Shown here one piece after another: positions 59,701 through 64,000 of a stretch of DNA of 64,000 bases. Positions within the stretch are counted from its first letter, which is position 1; each line of letters begins with the position of its first letter. The notes below the pieces were generated by a model, which was given only the letters and a program-made list of their open reading frames with translations, did not search any database and was not told where the DNA came from. A program made the translations under genes and the position numbers. This DNA is from Lacticaseibacillus sharpeae JCM 1186 = DSM 20505. GTDB taxonomy: Bacteria; Bacillota; Bacilli; Lactobacillales; Lactobacillaceae. Location of the stretch: NCBI RefSeq assembly GCF_001436225.1, contig NZ_AYYO01000024.1:1-64000 (forward strand). Reading direction: 5' to 3'.

Positions 59701-60916
59701 GGCGGGCCTCCGCGAAGAACGCCGCCGCTTCCCGTACACCGGCAATCAGCCGCTGGCAATCGTCTTCCGTCGTGTACGCCCCAAGCGTGGCCCGCACCAC
59801 CGCCGACACCCCAAGTGCGTGCATCAGCGGCTGGGCGCAGTGGTGCCCCGCACGCACGGCCACATCCGCTTCGTCCAGGAACGTGGCGACGTCGTGCGCG
59901 TGCACCCCGTCCACATTGAAGCTCACGGTCGCCGGTGCAGCGGGGCTGGAATACAGCGTCACGGCCGGCAGTTCGGCCAGGGCAGACCGCACCTGGCTGG
60001 TTAAGCCCTTAAGGTACGCCGTGATGGCTGCGCGCCGCGGCTGCAGGTACTCGATGGCCGCACCAAGGCCAATGACCCCCAGCGCGTTTTGGCTGCCGGC
60101 TTCAAACCGCAACGGTGCGGGCGCAAAACTAGCAGTCAGCGTCGTCACCTCGTTAATCATGCCGCCGCCAAGCGTAACTGGCGGCATCTCCACAAGCAGT
60201 TCGCGCCGCCCATACAGCACGCCAATGCCTGATGGCCCATAGATTTTGTGCCCGGAGAAGGCGTAGAAATCACACCCAAGTGCCTGCACATCAACATCGG
60301 TGTGCGCCACGGCCTGCGCGCCATCCAGCACGAGGTAGCCGCCCTGACCGTGCACGCGGTCGGCGATGGTGCGCACCTGCTGCAGCTGGGCGCCGGTCAC
60401 GTTAGTCTCCTGCGCCAGCGCAACGATGCGCGTGTGCATGCCGATGTGAGCCAGCACCCAGTCTTCGTCAATAGCGCCATCCGCCGTCACGGGCGCAATC
60501 AACAGCTTGGCCCCGGTCGTTTCGGCCAGGTGCTGCCACGGCAGGAAGTTGCTGTGGTGTTCGGCGATGCTGACGATGATTTCGCTGTTGCCGTCAACGA
60601 TGAGGTTGCCAAACGACTGCGCGACCAGGTTCAGCGCCGCCGTGGTGCCGCTGGTGAACACAATTTCATCCGCCGCCTGCGCGTGCAAGAATTCCGCCAC
60701 CTGGCTGCGCACGGATTCGAACTGCTCCGTTGCCGCATACGCAAGCTTGTACAGTCCGCGGTGCAGCGGGGCGTTGGCGCCCGTCATGTAGGCGTTCAGT
60801 GCGTCAATGACGGATTGCGGGTACTGCCCCGTCGCCGCCTGATCGAAATATGCTAATTCCGGGTGCTGCTGGAACAGGGGAAAGTCTGCCCGCCACTCGC
60901 TGTCATTATTTGCCAT
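59690..60916 (-). CDS. sufS: Cysteine desulfurase SufS
   Basis: 408 residues from ATG 60916 (SD TGGAGG). YFDQAATGQYPQSVIDAL, FTSGTTAALNLVAQSFG, HHSNFLPWQ, and AFSGHKIYGPSGIGVLYGR with the PLP Lys in SGHK. RAGHHCAQPLMHALG carries the catalytic Cys. It takes sulfur from cysteine and passes it to SufU. Confidence 0.96.
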   Translation of the reverse strand: MANNDSEWRADFPLFQQHPELAYFDQAATGQYPQSVIDALNAYMTGANAPLHRGLYKLAYAATEQFESVRSQVAEFLHAQAADEIVFTSGTTAALNLVAQSFGNLIVDGNSEIIVSIAEHHSNFLPWQHLAETTGAKLLIAPVTADGAIDEDWVLAHIGMHTRIVALAQETNVTGAQLQQVRTIADRVHGQGGYLVLDGAQAVAHTDVDVQALGCDFYAFSGHKIYGPSGIGVLYGRRELLVEMPPVTLGGGMINEVTTLTASFAPAPLRFEAGSQNALGVIGLGAAIEYLQPRRAAITAYLKGLTSQVRSALAELPAVTLYSSPAAPATVSFNVDGVHAHDVATFLDEADVAVRAGHHCAQPLMHALGVSAVVRATLGAYTTEDDCQRLIAGVREAAAFFAEARHES

Positions 60917-61928
60917 CGAAAATCTTGCCTCCATCTAACTGCGCCGCGATTGCCTGGTGTACCTGCTGCACATCGGCCGCGGGCAAATCATCGGGTAATA
61001 AGCTTAGCAAAAAGCCGCGCACGACCAGGCGCACCGCCACTGCCCGGCTTAACCCCCGACTCATCAGGTAATATAGCTGCTTAGCGTCGACTGCCGCCAC
61101 ACTCGCCGCATGGCCGGCCGTCACGTCGTTTTCGTCAATCAATAGTAACGGGTTGGCCTCGCCCAGCGCGTGGTCGGACAACATCAATACCCGGTTCTCC
61201 TGCTGGGCATCGCTGCCGGCAGCCCCGCGCACAATGGCGCCGATCCCGTTCAGCACCAGCTGGGCGTGGTCCGTCAGCACCCCGTGTTGATTAATCAGCC
61301 CCTGCGTGTGCCGGCCGTAATTGGTCACCGTCGTGGTCGCAACCAGCTTGGCCGCATTGCCGCTGAGCACCGCTAGATTCGCCTTAGCCCGGCTACCGGT
61401 GCCCACCAGGTTGACCGCGTGCTGCAACCCGCCGCGGCAGTCACCGAACACGGCCCCATGCCAGGTCAACTCGGCCCCCTCCGCTAGTTCGGCGCGGCGA
61501 TAAATAGCCACATCCCCGCTCTGCAAATCCAGCGTGTCGTAGCGTACCTGCGCGCCGGCCGCCAGCTGCAGCAGCACGAGCAAATGCTGCTGGCCGGCAT
61601 TGGTACCCCGCCAGGTTTCGCGTAGATGTACCTGTGCGCCCGCGCCAACAGTCACCAGCACCGTCGCGGAATTCGCCGCATCCCCCGTGATGGTGATTGG
61701 CGCGGTTCCCCGCCAGTTCGCTGGTACATCAATGCGTGTGGCGGGTAGGCTGCGCAAAGCCGCGTCCAGGTTGTCCGCCGGCGCCGGCAATTCCGGTAGC
61801 GAAGTCACCGTGACCCCTACGCCCGCCGCCACGGTGGGCGCGCTACCGGCTACTGATCCCGCTGGGTGCACCAAATGCGCCCAACTCATCTTCGGCAGCA
61901 GGGGCCACTGCATTTTCTTTGCCCCCAT
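60906..61928 (-). CDS. sufD: SufD, partner of SufB/SufC
   Basis: 340 residues, more divergent and shorter than SufB (about 420-440 usual). The central beta-helix (VLVTVGAGAQVHLRETW, AELTWHGAVFGDC) and the C-terminal [29 protein letters not shown], with the conserved His, identify it. SD GGGGGA. It overlaps sufS by 11 nt. Confidence 0.93.
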   Translation of the reverse strand: MGAKKMQWPLLPKMSWAHLVHPAGSVAGSAPTVAAGVGVTVTSLPELPAPADNLDAALRSLPATRIDVPANWRGTAPITITGDAANSATVLVTVGAGAQVHLRETWRGTNAGQQHLLVLLQLAAGAQVRYDTLDLQSGDVAIYRRAELAEGAELTWHGAVFGDCRGGLQHAVNLVGTGSRAKANLAVLSGNAAKLVATTTVTNYGRHTQGLINQHGVLTDHAQLVLNGIGAIVRGAAGSDAQQENRVLMLSDHALGEANPLLLIDENDVTAGHAASVAAVDAKQLYYLMSRGLSRAVAVRLVVRGFLLSLLPDDLPAADVQQVHQAIAAQLDGGKIFDGK

Positions 61929-61930
61929 CG

Positions 61931-62686
61931 CTAGTCCCCCTGAATCTGTTCGTAGCCGGTTTGCTCCAGTTGCTTGGCCAGTTCGGGGCCGCCGGTTTCG
62001 ATAATCCGGCCGTTCTTCATCACGTGCACCACGTCAGGGACGATGTAATCGAGCAGCCGCTGGTAATGGGTGATGATGAGGCTGCTGAATTCCGGCCCGC
62101 GCATGCTGTTCACGCCCGCGGCCACGATGCGCAGGGCGTCGATGTCGAGCCCCGAGTCAATTTCGTCCAAAATCGCCAGGCCTGGCTTGATCATCAGCAG
62201 CTGCAGGATTTCGTTCTTCTTCTTCTCCCCGCCAGAAAAACCGGCGTTGAGGTAACGGTCCGCCATGTCGCCCGGCATCTTGAGCTGGTCGAGCCGCTCG
62301 TCCAGTTCGTCCATGAAGTCCATGACGCCAATCTGATCATCATCGGCGCGCCGGCTGTTGACCGCGGCGCGAATGAACTCGGCGTTGGTAATGCCGGTAA
62401 TCGCGGGCGGATACTGCATGGCGAGGAACAATCCGGCCCGGGCACGCTCGTCGACGGTTGCGTCCAGAATGCTGGTGCCATCGAGCAGAATGTCGCCGCC
62501 GGTCACCACGTAATTCGGGTTGCCCATGATGGTTTCGGACAGGGTGGACTTCCCCGTCCCGTTCGGCCCCATTATGGCGTGAATCTCGCCGCGGCGGATG
62601 GTGAGGTTCACCCCGCGCAAGATATCCGGCTGCGGCTCCTCCGCGCGCACGGCGACGTGCAAATCTTTAATTTCAATTGTTTCCAT
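61931..62686 (-). CDS. sufC: Suf ATPase SufC
   Basis: About 251 residues from ATG 62686, which is better spaced from the GGGGG SD than the ATG at 62692. Walker A GPNGTGKSTLSETI, signature LNAGFSGGEKKKNE and Walker B AILDEIDSGLDIDAL are all intact. It is the ABC ATPase that drives SufBD. Confidence 0.96.
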   Translation of the reverse strand: METIEIKDLHVAVRAEEPQPDILRGVNLTIRRGEIHAIMGPNGTGKSTLSETIMGNPNYVVTGGDILLDGTSILDATVDERARAGLFLAMQYPPAITGITNAEFIRAAVNSRRADDDQIGVMDFMDELDERLDQLKMPGDMADRYLNAGFSGGEKKKNEILQLLMIKPGLAILDEIDSGLDIDALRIVAAGVNSMRGPEFSSLIITHYQRLLDYIVPDVVHVMKNGRIIETGGPELAKQLEQTGYEQIQGD

Positions 62687-62698
62687 GTTCATCCCCCG

Positions 62699-63049
62699 TT
62701 ATACGTGCAGCGTCATCCGGGCCGCCCGACTCATCCGCGCCATTGACCACTGCACGTCCATCCGGTACTGCACCATGACGGGCGCATCCCCCACTGCCAG
62801 TTCCAGCGCGTGCTTGATCAGCATGCTGAGGTAATCCGTCAGCGGACAGCCAATCATCGTCAGCAGCATTTCGACCCGAAAGCTGCCGTCCTCATTCTGT
62901 TCAATTCGGTAAACCAGCCCGAGGTTCAACATGTCCACCCCGAGCTCCGGATCCACGGCGTGCTGCAGGGCCGCCGCCAGCTGCTTGTCGAGTGCTGGCT
63001 CGATGTTCCGGCACTCAACGCCGAATTCAGCTAATGTGTGTTCCCGCAT
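62699..63049 (-). CDS. MIP18/SufT-type metal-sulfur cluster assembly factor
   Basis: 116 residues from ATG 63049 (SD GTGGAGG). AVDPELGVDMLNLGLVY and MLLTMIGCPLTDYL, with the conserved Cys, match the DUF59/MIP18 (PaaD/SufT) family that helps mature Fe-S proteins. It is the first gene of the suf cluster, 13 nt from sufC. A role as a carrier in this operon fits family and place. Confidence 0.9.
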   Translation of the reverse strand: MREHTLAEFGVECRNIEPALDKQLAAALQHAVDPELGVDMLNLGLVYRIEQNEDGSFRVEMLLTMIGCPLTDYLSMLIKHALELAVGDAPVMVQYRMDVQWSMARMSRAARMTLHV

Positions 63050-63077
63050 GTGGCCCTCCACTTCTTGTAGTTAAAGC

Positions 63078-63113
63078 AAAACGCCAACCGGACGGCACTG
63101 CGTCCAGTTGGCG
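63078..63113 (-). terminator. Terminator between nrdG and the suf operon
   Basis: CGCCAACTGGACG pairs with CGTCCGGTTGGCG and is followed by four U. Only 28 nt separate the U-run from the first suf start codon. Confidence 0.85.
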
Positions 63114-63118
63114 CCTGT

Positions 63119-63706
63119 TTACTTCACTAGATTCTTCCAAATCACCACTTCACCGGTGCGCAGCGATTCCGGCACGTCGATAATGCGCTGATTGCCACTA
63201 CCCCGGAACTGCAAGGTCAAATCCTTCTCGGCTTCGAGGAACCGGCCGTCGACCAGAATGTCCAGCAAGCCGAGCAGTTCCAGCTTGTCGTCCGTTTCCT
63301 GCATCAGCTCGTCCCACTTGTAGCCCGTCCAGCTCCAGATGTCCTTGGTGTGCCCGAACTCGGCGCGAATCCGGTGGCACAGCTGCAAGCAGACCTGCGT
63401 GTTCAGGAACGGTTCCCCGCCCAGCAGCGTCAGCCCCTGCACGTAGCTCTGGCTGAGGTCTGCGATAATCTGGTCCTCGAGTTCTTGCGTGTAGGGCTTG
63501 CCGTAGCGGAAGTTCTGCGCCGCCAGGTTGTAACAGCCCGGGCAGGCGAAGTTGCAGCCGGAGACGTACAGTGAGCACCGCACGCCCTCGCCATCAACGA
63601 AGTTAAACGGCTTGTAGCTGGCCACGTACTGCTTGGAATACTCCGCCGCCGTCCACTCTTTGGGCTTGGGGTTGCGGGGTAGTGTGCGTTTAGTTCTGCG
63701 TTCCAT
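63119..63706 (-). CDS. nrdG: Anaerobic ribonucleotide reductase activating protein
   Basis: 195 residues, SD AAGGTGG. The radical-SAM CxxxCxxC motif is CNFACPGCY, near 57-65; FNFVDGEGVRCSLYVSG and LTLLGGEPFL flank it. It makes the glycyl radical on NrdD using a 4Fe-4S cluster and SAM, which links it to the suf genes next door. It follows nrdD by about 20 nt. Confidence 0.95.
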   Translation of the reverse strand: MERRTKRTLPRNPKPKEWTAAEYSKQYVASYKPFNFVDGEGVRCSLYVSGCNFACPGCYNLAAQNFRYGKPYTQELEDQIIADLSQSYVQGLTLLGGEPFLNTQVCLQLCHRIRAEFGHTKDIWSWTGYKWDELMQETDDKLELLGLLDILVDGRFLEAEKDLTLQFRGSGNQRIIDVPESLRTGEVVIWKNLVK

Positions 63707-63726
63707 GATTGCACCACCTTCCGAAA

Positions 63727-64000
63727 TTAGTTGGCGGAATTAGCCACCTGGTCATTGCCGAAGCTCATGTGCTTGTGCCGACTCGTGATTTCCATGTGCC
63801 GTCCGTGCACCATTGGCCGCTGGTTCGGGTTCCCCAGGTAGCCGCACGTCCGCTTGACCACGTCACAGGTCTTGGGGTCGGTGTTCCCACAATCTGGGCA
63901 CTTGAAGCCGCGCGCCGTGGCGGCAAATTCACCCTTGAAGCCGCACTTGAAGCACTGGTCAATCGGCGTGTTCGTGCCGAGGTAGCCAATCTTGTCGTAG
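63727..64000 (-). CDS. nrdD: Anaerobic ribonucleoside-triphosphate reductase, 3' end
   Basis: Only the last ~90 residues are in the window; the gene continues past its right edge. They include the zinc site (CFKCGF and CPDCGN) and the glycyl-radical segment RTCGYLGNPNQRP, where relatives have RVCGYLG. A C-terminal tail follows. The enzyme makes dNTPs anaerobically. Confidence 0.93.
   Translation of the reverse strand, partial: YDKIGYLGTNTPIDQCFKCGFKGEFAATARGFKCPDCGNTDPKTCDVVKRTCGYLGNPNQRPMVHGRHMEITSRHKHMSFGNDQVANSAN

Noticed and set aside
1-64000. tRNA, rRNA or complete prophage/integrative element
   Set aside because: No tRNA-like cloverleaf with conserved T-loop, no rRNA stretch, and no integrase, terminase or structural phage gene was recognised by eye.

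Overview
The window looks like chromosome from a Gram-positive lactic acid bacterium of the Lactobacillaceae. The evidence is the rich purine SD sequences (AAGGAGG type), T-box and lysine riboswitches, the acetyl-DAP lysine pathway, a SufCDSUB Fe-S system, a lectin/WxL-type surface protein, and many type II toxin-antitoxin modules. Coding regions are clearly G+C-rich by eye (mid-50s percent), so a high-GC member such as a Lacticaseibacillus-like species is plausible. The species cannot be fixed from this sequence alone. No tRNA, rRNA, CRISPR array or complete IS or prophage was seen.

Layout. 0-3.7 kb is an accessory stretch: a lipoprotein, an HNH-like unknown, an IS3/IS150 orfA remnant, an orphan HigA-like regulator and a Phd/RelE-type TA pair. 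3.8-7.1 kb holds two adjacent membrane c-di-GMP proteins (EAL and GGDEF-EAL). 7.3-9.2 kb holds four tandem copies of a convergent unit that looks like a type I toxin-antitoxin locus: two intact small membrane peptides with overlapping leader ORFs, two decayed copies, and four antisense RNAs sharing a hairpin and an extended -10 promoter. 9.4-11.8 kb is an OppA-type peptide-binding lipoprotein behind a T-box whose specifier reads AUG (Met). 11.9-21.2 kb holds a DUF6978/DUF1828-like gene pair, a Tim44-like membrane protein, glycerate kinase, a duplicated Hol-Tox-like type I TA locus, a nitroreductase, a three-gene operon (histone-H1-like tail protein, TauE, DUF1634) and a nuclease-helicase of the XPD/DinG family. 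A predicted C-rich small RNA follows at 21.3 kb, then nagB, a RelB/PemK pair and a coiled-coil surface protein broken by one in-frame stop.

25.6-41.2 kb is the aspartate-family amino acid block. One long minus-strand operon behind a lysine riboswitch encodes alanine racemase, LysA, DapD, DapL, DapA, DapB, an aminotransferase and Asd. The divergent plus strand carries lysC, and then a Met T-box operon metA-metI-metC-hom. Together these make lysine/DAP and methionine from aspartate, each branch controlled by its end product.

41.3-64.0 kb holds a HigBA module, a secreted lectin-like protein, a Cof-type phosphatase with a LacI regulator and its probable operator, an NCS1 permease, a very large MMPL transporter, a second DUF6978/DUF1828-like pair with the same upstream motif as the first, the deoC-deoB-deoD nucleoside salvage operon, a second HigBA-like module with a perfect 16-bp inverted repeat, and the suf operon immediately downstream of nrdDG (nrdD is cut by the window edge).
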